Source: Pyrococcus kukulkanii (lineage in GTDB: Archaea; Methanobacteriota_B; Thermococci; Thermococcales; Thermococcaceae). From it: a stretch of DNA of 64,000 nt. This document shows, one piece after another, positions 28,136 to 36,440 of this stretch; position 1 is the stretch's first letter; every line of letters starts with the position of its first letter. Below the pieces are notes generated by a model. That model saw only the letters and a program-made list of their open reading frames with translations. It had not been told where the DNA came from and made no database searches. The position numbers were made by a program, and so were the translations under genes. The DNA lies in NCBI RefSeq assembly GCF_041647995.1, contig NZ_JARRIB010000001.1:496001-560000 (forward strand), written 5' to 3'.

Positions 28136-28882
28136 TTATCTCAGTCTTAATTCCTTAAGGTAATTAACCATCCTCTCAACATCGTTAGCTATGACGACCT
28201 CGAAAAGGCCCTTCATCTTAGCGAGGTTATCGTTCTGGTAGAACAGCTCATCATTCTCGGTCCACAAAACAACTTTAAGGCCCAGTGAGCGGGCCCACTT
28301 TATTGCTTCTACGGTTCTCTCGAAGCCTATTATTGGAATTGCTTCCATAGGAACGTTTACAGACCATAAGTTAAGCTCCTTCTTTAGCTGAGGTATCTTT
28401 GGGACTATCTCCTCATTGTCTATGAGTAACCCCATTGTGGTTTCATTGTCCAGCTCCCTATACCTCTTTAGGGCCTCAACCTCGAAGGAGGATATCATGA
28501 ATCTTTCTGGATTGTTCTTGCTAACGATTTCATAAACCCTCTCCACAGCATCAACGTCCTTAATCTCAACGTTAATTAAAGCATCTCTTGGTAGGGCTTC
28601 AACAGTCTCCTCCAGCGTTGGAATCCTCTGTCCCATCCCTAAATCTGCTTTCTTCAGCTCTTCAAGCATCATATCCTTCTGCCTTCCCCTCATATTGCTC
28701 GTCCTATCTATGGTTTCATCGTGCATAATTATTGCTTCACCATCCTTGGTAAGCCACACATCAAATTCTACACCATCCGCCCCACTCTCTATTGCCTTCT
28801 GGAAAGCCAGTAAGGTATTCTCTGGGTACTTGCCAATCCAACCCCTATGGCCTAAGACTATGACCCTCTCCTTCTCCCACAT
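28136..28882 (-). CDS. Glycerophosphodiester phosphodiesterase
   Basis: 248 residues from ATG 28882 (GGGGGATT upstream; a longer frame to 28924 has no site). Catalytic elements of the GDPD barrel: [13 protein letters not shown] (His and Arg), [21 protein letters not shown] (Glu, Asp, His) and NVEIKD near 120. It hydrolyses glycerophosphodiesters to glycerol 3-phosphate plus alcohol. That fits its neighbours, glycerol kinase and glycerol-3-phosphate dehydrogenase. No signal peptide, so it acts in the cytoplasm. Confidence 0.93.
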   Translation of the reverse strand: MWEKERVIVLGHRGWIGKYPENTLLAFQKAIESGADGVEFDVWLTKDGEAIIMHDETIDRTSNMRGRQKDMMLEELKKADLGMGQRIPTLEETVEALPRDALINVEIKDVDAVERVYEIVSKNNPERFMISSFEVEALKRYRELDNETTMGLLIDNEEIVPKIPQLKKELNLWSVNVPMEAIPIIGFERTVEAIKWARSLGLKVVLWTENDELFYQNDNLAKMKGLFEVVIANDVERMVNYLKELRLR

Positions 28883-28949
28883 CCTAATCCCCCAATATGA
28901 CGATTGTAACTTGAAGTTAAACACCTTTCTTTAAGCGATATTAAATGTT

Positions 28950-28986
28950 GACAATTGTCCAATGAACTCCGAGACAATTTTTATAA
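28950..28986. promoter_or_regulatory. Divergent promoter region with GACAA half-sites
   Basis: Between the GDPD and MFS genes, GACAATTGTC (28950-28959) is a perfect 10-bp palindrome. A further GACAA follows at 28973, directly before TTTTTATAAAC (28976-28986), a TATA box for the MFS gene. A repressor bound to the half-sites would cover the start-site region. Inference from dyad symmetry and spacing. Confidence 0.45.
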
Positions 28987-29037
28987 ACATTGATGAACAC
29001 ATTTAGTCACCATGACAAATTCTCCGGAGGTGAAAAG

Positions 29038-30369
29038 ATGAACCAAGGAAAGTTCAGATACTCGATGATATTTCTCCTCGGCTTCGGATTCTTCGGAATA
29101 AGCATAATATGGGCCCTCTACAACGCGTACGTTCCAATATTCCTTCAGGACACGTTCCACCTCAGCAAAACTATCACGGGCTTTATAATGACGATAGACA
29201 ACCTCTTTGCAGTCTTACTCTTGCCGTTCCTTGGGGCTTTGAGTGACATGACGCGAACGAGGCTTGGAAGGAGAAAACCTTATATCCTCTTGGGAGCCCC
29301 CTCAGCTGCTATAATGTTCGCCCTTATACCCGTCGCTAGGAGATATGAAAACTTAGCCCTCTTCATGGGGACGATAATCTTCATGAACTTCTTCATGGCC
29401 CTCTTCAGGTCACCAGTAATTGCCTTCATGCCGGACATAACGCCCAGCGAAAAGAGAAGTCAAGCGAATGGAATAATAAACTTCATGGGAGGTTTAGGAG
29501 CACTCCTCGCGTACTTTGGCGGTAAAGTTTTGTATGACATGAATTATGCCTATCCCTTCTATTTCGGGGCATTGATAATGCTGATAGCAAACCTTTTGGT
29601 TGTGATATTCGTCCCAGAGCCGGAACAATACAGGGTGCCTGGGGCAAAACTTGACATCAAGAAGATATTGAGAGAAACAACAAAGAAGAGCTTTGGAGAG
29701 CTTAAGGAGAACCTGAAGGATGTCTTTGCAAGCAGGGAGAAGAGCCTCCTAGCAATACTGCTCGCAATATTCTTCTGGTTCATAGCCTTTAACTCATTAG
29801 AGACTTTCTTCACGAGCTACGCTAAGTACCATCTAGGCATAGAGGAGAGCACTGGAGCGTTCATGCTCGGAGTGTTCAGCCTGAGCTTCATGCTCTTCGC
29901 GATTCCAGCGGGATTTGTCGGGGCAAGGTTGGGGAGGAGGAAAACAATAAGCCTGGGTCTCCTGATAACCACCGCAATAGTCTTGGTGGCCTTCTATATA
30001 GGGGAGACTTCAAAGCCGGCAAGTAGTTCCCTGAGCGATCCAGTTGTCATGAGCTTCATGGGCCTATTCTTCGTTGGGGGTATTGGATGGGCGATGATAA
30101 ACGTCAACTCCCTCCCCATGGTCGTTGACATGACAACGGAAGAGAAGCTCGGTGGTTATACTGGGTTATACTACTTCTTCAGCCAAGCTGCAAACTTAGT
30201 TGCTCCCCCGCTTTCGGGAGCATTCATAGACGTCGCAGGCTACAAGACCTTACTACCATTCGCTGCGGTATTCTTCTTGTTGGCCTTGATAACAATGAGG
30301 TTCGTGAGGAGAGGTGACATTGTGAAGACCAAGCTTGATGCCCACGAATATATTCCCGATTTAGACTGA
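29038..30369 (+). CDS. MFS transporter, sugar/glycoside type
   Basis: 443 residues with 12 predicted helices. The start is ATG 29038 after a perfect GGAGGTGA; the in-frame ATG at 28990 is in the promoter region. The loop 2-3 motif GALSDMTRTRLGRRKPYILLGA (R-x-G-R-R-K/R-P-Y/F-I) is typical of the SLC45/GPH-like sugar transporters. Helix 8-9 carries a second ARLGRRKT motif. It is probably a proton- or sodium-coupled uptake system for a sugar or glycoside. It is followed after 10 bp by a second MFS gene and then a hydrolase, so the three form an operon. Confidence 0.9.
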   Translation: MNQGKFRYSMIFLLGFGFFGISIIWALYNAYVPIFLQDTFHLSKTITGFIMTIDNLFAVLLLPFLGALSDMTRTRLGRRKPYILLGAPSAAIMFALIPVARRYENLALFMGTIIFMNFFMALFRSPVIAFMPDITPSEKRSQANGIINFMGGLGALLAYFGGKVLYDMNYAYPFYFGALIMLIANLLVVIFVPEPEQYRVPGAKLDIKKILRETTKKSFGELKENLKDVFASREKSLLAILLAIFFWFIAFNSLETFFTSYAKYHLGIEESTGAFMLGVFSLSFMLFAIPAGFVGARLGRRKTISLGLLITTAIVLVAFYIGETSKPASSSLSDPVVMSFMGLFFVGGIGWAMINVNSLPMVVDMTTEEKLGGYTGLYYFFSQAANLVAPPLSGAFIDVAGYKTLLPFAAVFFLLALITMRFVRRGDIVKTKLDAHEYIPDLD

Positions 30370-30379
30370 GGTGGTAAGA

Positions 30380-31669
30380 ATGAAGAAGTTTAGCTGGAAG
30401 GTAGTCCTAGGGTTGGCCCTATTGGGATTCAGCAGGAGCGTTGGATGGGCCCTCAACAAGGGACTCTCATTCCCCCTCCTCACAAGTTATTCAAGATCGG
30501 CATTCATCAAAGGAACTATCCTTGCAAGCGAGGGGATAATTGGCCTAATAATTCCACCACTCCTCGGGTACTACAGTGACACCCTAAAATCAAGGCACGG
30601 GAGGAGAAGGCCGTTCATCATGGCCGGAGGCCTATTGGCAGGTATAGCTGCCCTCACAATTTACACAGCGTGCTCTTTTGGCATCCCACTTGCGGGATTC
30701 GCCCTAACCCTTGCCTTTTTCTACCTTTCAATGCACTTATATACAGCACAGTTCAGGGCATTAATGCCTGATACAATTGAAAGCGGGCAGAGAGGAAAGG
30801 CTAGTGGTGTGATAACGCTCTTTGAGTGGGCAGGGAATTTATTCCTCTTCGGCCTCGCGGGTTACCTGATAGCTAAAGCAGTCGCAGTAACAGGAGGAGA
30901 AGGGATAAAGGCGTTAGCCCAAACCCCATACCTCAAGATACCGTTCATAATAACCGCAATATTCTTAATAGGTGCCGCGTTATTCGTGTACTTCGTCATT
31001 AGAGAACCAAAAGCCCCTGAAATTGAAGAAAATGAGGGATTATTCGAGTACCTTAAGAGCATAGTCGAGAACAGGGACTTCCTTAAGTTCTATGCGGCTC
31101 AAACGCTGTGGTGGATGAGCTTCGAGTTCATAGCTATCTTCCTCTACGGAATACTAGCGTACATCCTCTACGGCTCAGCAAGCGAGGCAAACGTCAAGGC
31201 GGTAACATCCCTTGGGTTAATGTTAATGGCTCTCTTCAACGTCACAGTCCTGATAGGAGCGCTCCCAGGGGGAATAATCTACGACAAGCTTGGGAGGAGG
31301 TTAAGTATAATCCTGGGAGGAATCATCTTTGCTCTACCCCAGCTGTGGGGCTGGTTCATAAGCTCGAGGACTGAGATAATAATAGCCCTTGCCATCGCGG
31401 GAATTGGATGGGGGATTTTAATGGCAGCATCCTACCCAGTCATAGGAGATCTATTGACTAAGTTCGAAAGGGAAGCCTTCACAGGGAGATATTACGGCTT
31501 CTTCGAGGCCACAAGGTCACTACCAGTTCTCCTTGCCGGAGTCATTGGAGGGGCAATAGTCGACTTAGCGGGAGAGAACTACAGAATACTCTTCCCAATT
31601 GGAGCCTTACTAGTGTTAATGGCCATGCCTATGATCTGGATGATGAGGAACCTGGAGGTGGAAGAATGA
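30380..31669 (+). CDS. MFS transporter, second of a pair
   Basis: 429 residues, 12 predicted helices. ATG 30380 follows GAGGTGG; the GTG at 30371 is in the ribosome site. It has the same loop motif, YYSDTLKSRHGRRRPFIMAGG, and DKLGRRLSIILGG in the second half, so it is a paralogue of the gene before it. The tandem arrangement could mean a heterodimer or two related substrates. It overlaps the hydrolase start by 4 bp (ATGA). Confidence 0.88.
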   Translation: MKKFSWKVVLGLALLGFSRSVGWALNKGLSFPLLTSYSRSAFIKGTILASEGIIGLIIPPLLGYYSDTLKSRHGRRRPFIMAGGLLAGIAALTIYTACSFGIPLAGFALTLAFFYLSMHLYTAQFRALMPDTIESGQRGKASGVITLFEWAGNLFLFGLAGYLIAKAVAVTGGEGIKALAQTPYLKIPFIITAIFLIGAALFVYFVIREPKAPEIEENEGLFEYLKSIVENRDFLKFYAAQTLWWMSFEFIAIFLYGILAYILYGSASEANVKAVTSLGLMLMALFNVTVLIGALPGGIIYDKLGRRLSIILGGIIFALPQLWGWFISSRTEIIIALAIAGIGWGILMAASYPVIGDLLTKFEREAFTGRYYGFFEATRSLPVLLAGVIGGAIVDLAGENYRILFPIGALLVLMAMPMIWMMRNLEVEE

Positions 31670-32520
31670 TAGTTGCAATCCTTTCATTTATCATCTTTGC
31701 ACTTTTGGCATTTTCAGCGTTCGTGGGCTATAAAATGGTCACACCTCCGAGGCAAAAAGGCCAGTGGACACCCAAAGATCTCGGCTACGAGTACGATGAT
31801 GTGACTATAGAGACGAGGGACGGGCTTAAGCTCAAGGGCTGGTGGATTAATCAGGGAGGAGATAAGACGGTAATCCTGCTCCACGGCTACACGGCAAGTA
31901 AGTGGAATGAAACTTACATAAAACCCGCCTTAAAGTTCCTCCTTGATGCCGGCTTCAACGTTCTCCTCTTCGACTTCAGGGCTCACGGAGAGAGCGAAGG
32001 CAACAGAACAACCGTTGGAGACAAAGAGCTCATAGACTTAATTTCAGCCGTTGATTGGCTTGAGAGAAGAGGGATAAAGAGGGTTGGAGTCGTTGGCTTT
32101 TCAATGGGTGCAATAGTTACGATAAGGGGACTTGGTGAAGATGAGAGGATAACCTGCGGTGTTGCGGACAGTCCACCAATATACATGGACAGGACAGGGG
32201 CTAGGGGATTGAAGTACTTCGCAAACCTACCCGAATTCCTTTATCCCCTGGTAAAGCCATTCACCCTCATTTTCAGTGGAGGCAGAGTTGTGAACGTCAT
32301 AGAGTACGCAGACAAGATCAGAAAGCCACTTCTACTAATAGCGGGCAAGAAGGATCCGCTCGTGAAAGTCGAGGAAGTCAGGGAATTTTACGAGAGGAAC
32401 AAGAGGATTAACGAGAGAGTTGAACTGTGGATTACGGAAGCTCCACACGTGAGGACTATAGTGGAAAATCCAGAGGAGTGGAAGGAAAGGGTCGTGAGGT
32501 TCCTAAAGGAGTCACTCTAA
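31666..32520 (+). CDS. Alpha/beta hydrolase, membrane-anchored
   Basis: 284 residues. An N-terminal helix (IVAILSFIIFALLAFSAFVG) anchors it. The hydrolase fold has the oxyanion loop LLHGYTASKWNE, the nucleophile elbow GFSMGA (Ser near 146), an acidic residue in AGKKDPLVKVEE and His in APHVRT. The family (COG1073-like) includes esterases and peptidases; the substrate is unknown. Co-translated with the MFS transporter, so it could act on the imported compound. Its last 9 bp overlap the restored end of the broken antitoxin on the other strand. Confidence 0.88.
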   Translation: MIVAILSFIIFALLAFSAFVGYKMVTPPRQKGQWTPKDLGYEYDDVTIETRDGLKLKGWWINQGGDKTVILLHGYTASKWNETYIKPALKFLLDAGFNVLLFDFRAHGESEGNRTTVGDKELIDLISAVDWLERRGIKRVGVVGFSMGAIVTIRGLGEDERITCGVADSPPIYMDRTGARGLKYFANLPEFLYPLVKPFTLIFSGGRVVNVIEYADKIRKPLLLIAGKKDPLVKVEEVREFYERNKRINERVELWITEAPHVRTIVENPEEWKERVVRFLKESL

Positions 32521-32773
32521 TTCATTTTCCAGCCACTCAGCGAGTCCCCAAGCTTCGTCTTGACTCGCATCTTGATCCAGCGTTCCTTTCCCAATTATCT
32601 TCCAAATGGAATCTTTCTTTTACCTCCCCTCTAATTCTCCTGTTTTCTAATTCAACGTAGTTTTCCAATGCCTCTTTTATGATCTCCTCTAGCGACACTT
32701 TCTTTTTCAGCGCAATAATGCGTAACATGTTGTATAAATCCTCATCAACCTCTATTTGCACCTTCCTGCTCAT
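32512..32773 (-). pseudogene. RHH antitoxin-like gene with a frameshift
   Basis: The intact N terminus (SRKVQIEVDEDLYNMLRIIALKKK, then VSLEEIIKEALENYVELE) is a ribbon-helix-helix DNA-binding unit with GGTGGAGAAG before ATG 32773. The frame as it stands runs to 32537 with a nonsense-like tail. In the +1 frame from about 32610 the reading becomes KDSIWKIIGKGTL, DQDASQDEAWGLAEWLENE and stops at 32512, a typical VapB-type acidic tail. One extra G within a GTAAAAGAAAG run explains the break. No PIN toxin is adjacent, so it is an orphan. It follows the ABC permease gene by 21 bp. Confidence 0.75.
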
Positions 32774-32794
32774 CTTCTCCACCACCCATAAACA

Positions 32795-33973
32795 CTAAGC
32801 GCTAAGTCTCCTTATCCTCCACCTGTAGCTAAAGAGTGCAACGGCAAGCATCATTAATGCCCCCAGGGTGACTATCAACAGCTCTACCCTAACCCCGCTC
32901 AAACCCAAGTGGTAAATTTCAAGCTTCCTCAGTGCCTTTAAAGCCGCCCCCAGGGGGAAGTACTTAGCTATTGGCCTCGCCCAGGAAGGGAGTAAAGACT
33001 CTGGAACGACGACGGCAGCGAAGAACAGGAGAGGCATCGATATTAAATTCACAACGGCATTAGTTGTCTTTATACTCCCCGTGAGCATGCCTATAGCCAA
33101 CCCCAAGGACATCGAGAATATCGAGGCAAGGACTATTACAACCCAACCCAAAGGAGAAGGAAAGAACCTAACATGGAAGGCTAGAAAGGCAAACGCAAGG
33201 CCCGTAAAGATGCTAACCAAGATTATCGCGAACGTTGCACTCATCTTACCAATCAAAAAGTCCCAGGGCGAAGCTGGAGAAGAAGCTATCCTCCTGAGAG
33301 TTCCCTTCTCGATTTCCTCTAAGACTGAAGAAGACATCATGAGCATCGTGGCGAAGAGGAACTGAATTCCTATAAAGCTTGTAACGTAGAATTCCATTGG
33401 AGTTACCTTTGTCCCCTCAACTGTCTTCTCCTCGAGGGTTACCGGCTTAGCGAAGCCAAGAATATATGGGAGGGCGTTCCTGGGGACGTACTTCCCCACC
33501 ATATTAAGCCTCTCCTCCTGAAGTCTTGAGCTCAATTCCGTGAAGAAGCCGGTTATAGCACCCTTCACGATCTGATAAGTTTGAGGATCGCTTTTATCGT
33601 AGTACACCTCAACATAGGTAGGATATCCCTTCGTCAAGTTTACGGTAAAGCCATTGGGGAACACCAAAAAAGCATCTATCTTTCCCTTCTTCAAAGCGTT
33701 AATTCCATCTTCCCAGCTTGAATAGTGGTAAATCGTGAACATCCTCTCCCCGTTTACCTCAACGCTCTCTATAGCGTGAATTATCCAAGAGACATTTTCC
33801 CGAGAATAGTAGCCGACCTTAACGTTCAGCGTTGGATTTTCATTTCCCCATATTCCCCCAAGGATCAGTAGCCAAAGAATGGGGAATATAAAGACCCAAA
33901 ATATCGCCATTTTCTCTCGAGAGAACTCCTTTACTTCCTTGATGAATATCCCCTTTACCGCCCTAAACTTCAT
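32795..33973 (-). CDS. ABC-2-type transporter permease
   Basis: 392 residues. One N-terminal helix (MAIFWVFIFPILWLLILGG) follows a cytoplasmic lead, then an external domain of about 150 residues. A set of five helices at about 190-380 contains FATMLMMSSSVLEEIEKGTLRRIASSP, the conserved cytoplasmic motif of ABC-2 exporters, and IGMLTGSIKTTNAVVNLISMPLLF. The start overlaps the ATPase stop (ATGA). With that ATPase it forms an exporter (drug, lipid or polysaccharide class); the substrate is unknown. Confidence 0.93.
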   Translation of the reverse strand: MKFRAVKGIFIKEVKEFSREKMAIFWVFIFPILWLLILGGIWGNENPTLNVKVGYYSRENVSWIIHAIESVEVNGERMFTIYHYSSWEDGINALKKGKIDAFLVFPNGFTVNLTKGYPTYVEVYYDKSDPQTYQIVKGAITGFFTELSSRLQEERLNMVGKYVPRNALPYILGFAKPVTLEEKTVEGTKVTPMEFYVTSFIGIQFLFATMLMMSSSVLEEIEKGTLRRIASSPASPWDFLIGKMSATFAIILVSIFTGLAFAFLAFHVRFFPSPLGWVVIVLASIFSMSLGLAIGMLTGSIKTTNAVVNLISMPLLFFAAVVVPESLLPSWARPIAKYFPLGAALKALRKLEIYHLGLSGVRVELLIVTLGALMMLAVALFSYRWRIRRLSA

Positions 33974-34851
33974 TCCAGCCCCCTCCCAGTGAGCTTCAGA
34001 AAAACATCCTCCAACGTGGGCTCCTCCACCCGCACAAGCCTGATTTCACTCCCGCTTTTTAGGAGAACATCTATAATCCTAGGCAACTCCTTCCTGGGAT
34101 CCTCCACAGGTATTCTAACATAGTTTTCCTTCACCAGAACGTTGCTACCGAGGTTCTCAGCTCTCACTATGGTTCCCTCAATGTGAAGTATGCTGGACTG
34201 ACCGGCCAGCCTTTTAAGCTCTTCAACCGTGCCGACAGCAATGACTCTGCCCTCATTCATTATGGCGACCCTATCGGAAAGAGCCTCAGCTTCCTCCATG
34301 TAATGAGTGGCCAGAATTATTGTTTTGCCCTCCTCCTTCAGCTCCCTTATTATCCTCCAAAGCTCCCTCCTCGAGGGAACATCCAAACCTGTGGAAGGCT
34401 CGTCGAGTATTATTATCCTCGGATCATGGAGGAGCGTTACTGCAATGCTGAGTCTCTTCCTGAATCCCCCGCTCAGTTCCCTAACCTTCTTCTTCCTCGG
34501 CAGACTAAATCTCTCAATTAAATCATCAATTCTCTCGGCCGGCGCGTCGAATAAATCAGCGTAAAACTGGAGGTTCTCCTCGACTGTTAGGAGGTTGTAA
34601 AGTATATCTTCCTGGGGAACGTAGCCAATAAATCTCAAAGCTTCTCGCGAAAGTTTCCTTCCAAATACTTTGACTTCGCCAGAATCATAGGAAAGACCCT
34701 CAGCGATTATCCTGAGGAGCGTTGTTTTCCCGGCACCATTGGGACCAAGGAGAGCAAAAATCTCATTTTCCTTTATCCTGAGTGTTACTCCTTTGAGAGC
34801 TTCAAAGTCTCCATATCTTTTTACTAGATTGGCAACTTCTATAGCGTACAT
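33970..34851 (-). CDS. ABC transporter ATP-binding protein
   Basis: 293 residues: Walker A GPNGAGKTT near 35-43, Q-loop GYVPQEDILYNLLTVEENL, signature RELSGGFRKR, Walker B IIILDEPSTGLD and switch His ILATHYM. The DrrA-like C-terminal extension of about 80 residues ends in VEEPTLEDVFLKLTGRG, usual in ABC-2 exporters. There is no clear ribosome site before ATG 34851, so the message may be leaderless. It is the first gene of the ATPase-permease pair. Confidence 0.95.
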   Translation of the reverse strand: MYAIEVANLVKRYGDFEALKGVTLRIKENEIFALLGPNGAGKTTLLRIIAEGLSYDSGEVKVFGRKLSREALRFIGYVPQEDILYNLLTVEENLQFYADLFDAPAERIDDLIERFSLPRKKKVRELSGGFRKRLSIAVTLLHDPRIIILDEPSTGLDVPSRRELWRIIRELKEEGKTIILATHYMEEAEALSDRVAIMNEGRVIAVGTVEELKRLAGQSSILHIEGTIVRAENLGSNVLVKENYVRIPVEDPRKELPRIIDVLLKSGSEIRLVRVEEPTLEDVFLKLTGRGLE

Positions 34852-34913
34852 GTTAGTTAGTTAAACCCGAGGCTTAAAAGGGGTGAGGAAGTTCTGGAAT
34901 ACAGAGTGAGAGC

Positions 34914-35645
34914 ATGAGAAAAGTTATCCTATTAATACTCACCGGACTCTTAATTACATTCCTCATTGAGCTTACCTATTCCCCCTGCCAAACGAGGTAT
35001 ACAGGAGGCTTCATGGTTCTAGTTCACGACGTTAGCCCTGTGTACACCTCAAACGTTCGGGAGATAGCCGAGCTATTGAAAGATCTCGGCTACCAAAACT
35101 CAACCATGCTTTTTATAATACCGAACCATGCAGGCAACCACCCGATAAGCAAGGATGGAAACTTTACTAAGCTAATACGGGAGCTGGAGAAAGAAGGCTT
35201 TAAGGTTGGAATTCACGGTTACACCCATTCAAGGGATGAGTTCAACTGCAATTCTTCGGTTGCAGAGATTAAAATAGAGGAGGCAATTGAGGAGATGCAC
35301 AAGGCAAACATAACCTTTGAGAGGGTATTCATCCCTCCCCAGTACTCCATATCCCAGGACGCCCTCAAGGTTCTCCTAAAGAACAACTTCACGGTCATCC
35401 TGAAGGATAAAATTTACTATCCAAACGGAAGCTGTGCCAAAATTGCAAATAGGGAGTACACGTGGTACGCAAGTAACTGGAGCCTCGGAATTAGGCTCTT
35501 CATTGCAAAATTAGATTACAGGCTCCACTCAGATAACTTTATGCTCTCAATACATCCAAAGGCCGTGAACCACGGATGCGGAATGGAGTTCTTAAGGAAA
35601 TTCCTTGAGTGGCTAAAGCTTAATGTCCAGAAAGTTAATTCCTAA
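34914..35645 (+). CDS. DUF2334 protein, polysaccharide-deacetylase-like
   Basis: 243 residues with a signal or anchor helix at 5-21 (ILLILTGLLITFLIELTY). Then a NodB-like fold: FMVLVHDVSPVYTSN with the catalytic-type HD, MLFIIPNHAGNHP, GFKVGIHGYTHSRDEF with the H-x-x-x-H metal pair, and FIPPQYSISQDALKVL. Members are outside-facing hydrolases of unknown sugar substrates. The 3' end overlaps the PAP2 gene on the other strand by 33 bp. It sits beside an ABC exporter and a PAP2 phosphatase, which suggests envelope glycan or lipid work. Confidence 0.88.
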   Translation: MRKVILLILTGLLITFLIELTYSPCQTRYTGGFMVLVHDVSPVYTSNVREIAELLKDLGYQNSTMLFIIPNHAGNHPISKDGNFTKLIRELEKEGFKVGIHGYTHSRDEFNCNSSVAEIKIEEAIEEMHKANITFERVFIPPQYSISQDALKVLLKNNFTVILKDKIYYPNGSCAKIANREYTWYASNWSLGIRLFIAKLDYRLHSDNFMLSIHPKAVNHGCGMEFLRKFLEWLKLNVQKVNS

Positions 35646-36212
35646 TTTCCTTACTATTTTCCTGTAAAGCGGAAGCCAAGTGTCCTGGGTTACCTTTACC
35701 ACGTTATAGATCCATGGAGCTAGTAGTAAACTAAAGAGGACATCGCTAAACCAGTGAACGTGGAGGAGGAGCCTCGTAAAAGCAACGCCAATGGCGTATG
35801 CCCATACAATAATCCTAGCCTTTTTCCAGCGATTGGATGAGTACGTAGCTATAATTCCTCCCCTGAATGCGTGTCCAGAAGGGAAGGAAAACCCTCCATA
35901 TCCCCTGGGCCTGGGCTCATTTAGTGCAACCTTTAGGATTCCAACAATTGCCAAGCCCAAAAATGCGGAAAGAAGAAAGACAAGAGTCTCCTTAGAGAGC
36001 TTCCCATACTCCTTAACGTCCAGATAGATGGCAAAGAGGGCAAAGGCGAAAAAGAATAGGTTACCACCCAAGACCGTTAAGATCGTGAGCACCCCGAGAT
36101 TTGGGGAGGGTAATAGAAGGTCAATCCTCTCATTGATTCCCTTCAATAGGCCAAGGACCTGGAGGATAAAAATTAAGGCCAAGAGAAATGAGCTTACCAA
36201 GATTTTCCTCAT
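35613..36212 (-). CDS. PAP2-family phosphatase
   Basis: 199 residues in the form I prefer. The acid phosphatase triad is complete: KVALNEPRPR, PSGHAFRGG and TRLLLHVHWFSD, with five or six membrane helices. It would remove phosphate from a lipid (for example a polyprenyl pyrophosphate or phosphatidate-like lipid) at the membrane. The frame stays open to 36275, but its GTG-ATG there is the C' box of a C/D RNA. ATG 36212 (MRKILVSSFLLALIF), with an AT-rich TATA-like stretch (TTTTTATTTC) about 26 bp upstream, better fits a leaderless start. Confidence 0.85.
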   Translation of the reverse strand: MRKILVSSFLLALIFILQVLGLLKGINERIDLLLPSPNLGVLTILTVLGGNLFFFAFALFAIYLDVKEYGKLSKETLVFLLSAFLGLAIVGILKVALNEPRPRGYGGFSFPSGHAFRGGIIATYSSNRWKKARIIVWAYAIGVAFTRLLLHVHWFSDVLFSLLLAPWIYNVVKVTQDTWLPLYRKIVRKLGINFLDIKL

Positions 36213-36249
36213 GGATGTAAGGGCGTGTGAAGAAATAAAAATGTTTTTG

Positions 36250-36304
36250 AGCTCAGCTAACCCTCTTCTCATCACCGATCAGAGTGGCTAACGGTCATCA
36301 TGGG
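36250..36304 (-). ncRNA. C/D box guide sRNA (minus strand)
   Basis: Reading the minus strand: C box ATGATGA (36295-36301), 12-nt guide CCGTTAGCCACT, D' box CTGA (36279-36282), 3-nt spacer TCG, C' box GTGATGA (36269-36275), 12-nt guide GAAGAGGGTTAG, D box CTGA (36253-36256). Box sequences and spacing are those of archaeal dual-guide methylation RNAs. It overlaps the 5' extension of the PAP2 frame. Targets not determined. Confidence 0.85.
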
Positions 36305-36383
36305 CCAAAGCTAAGTGACCCGCTCCGCCCTGAAGGGCGAGGTTTTCGGAAGAAAAATATAAAATGGGAGAGTTAAAAAGGTT

Positions 36384-36440
36384 GGGGATGATGAGCGTTT
36401 ACCGGTCTGAGCCGTGATGAGATCGGCACTGCCTGACTCA
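36384..36440 (+). ncRNA. C/D box guide sRNA (plus strand)
   Basis: C box GATGATGA (36387-36394), 12-nt guide GCGTTTACCGGT, D' box CTGA (36407-36410), 3-nt spacer GCC, C' box GTGATGA (36414-36420), 12-nt guide GATCGGCACTGC, D box CTGA (36433-36436). A TATA box (AAAATATAAAA, about 36353-36363) lies about 25 bp upstream. The 3' end touches the stop codon of gcvPB on the other strand. Targets not determined. Confidence 0.9.

Noticed and set aside
36319-36345. CTCCGCCCTGAAGGGCGAGG hairpin between the two C/D RNAs, similar to GC-rich hairpins near IS200/IS605 ends
   Set aside because: No transposase or TnpB remnant adjoins it, and the surrounding gap is accounted for by two guide RNAs; it could simply be part of the precursor of the minus-strand RNA.
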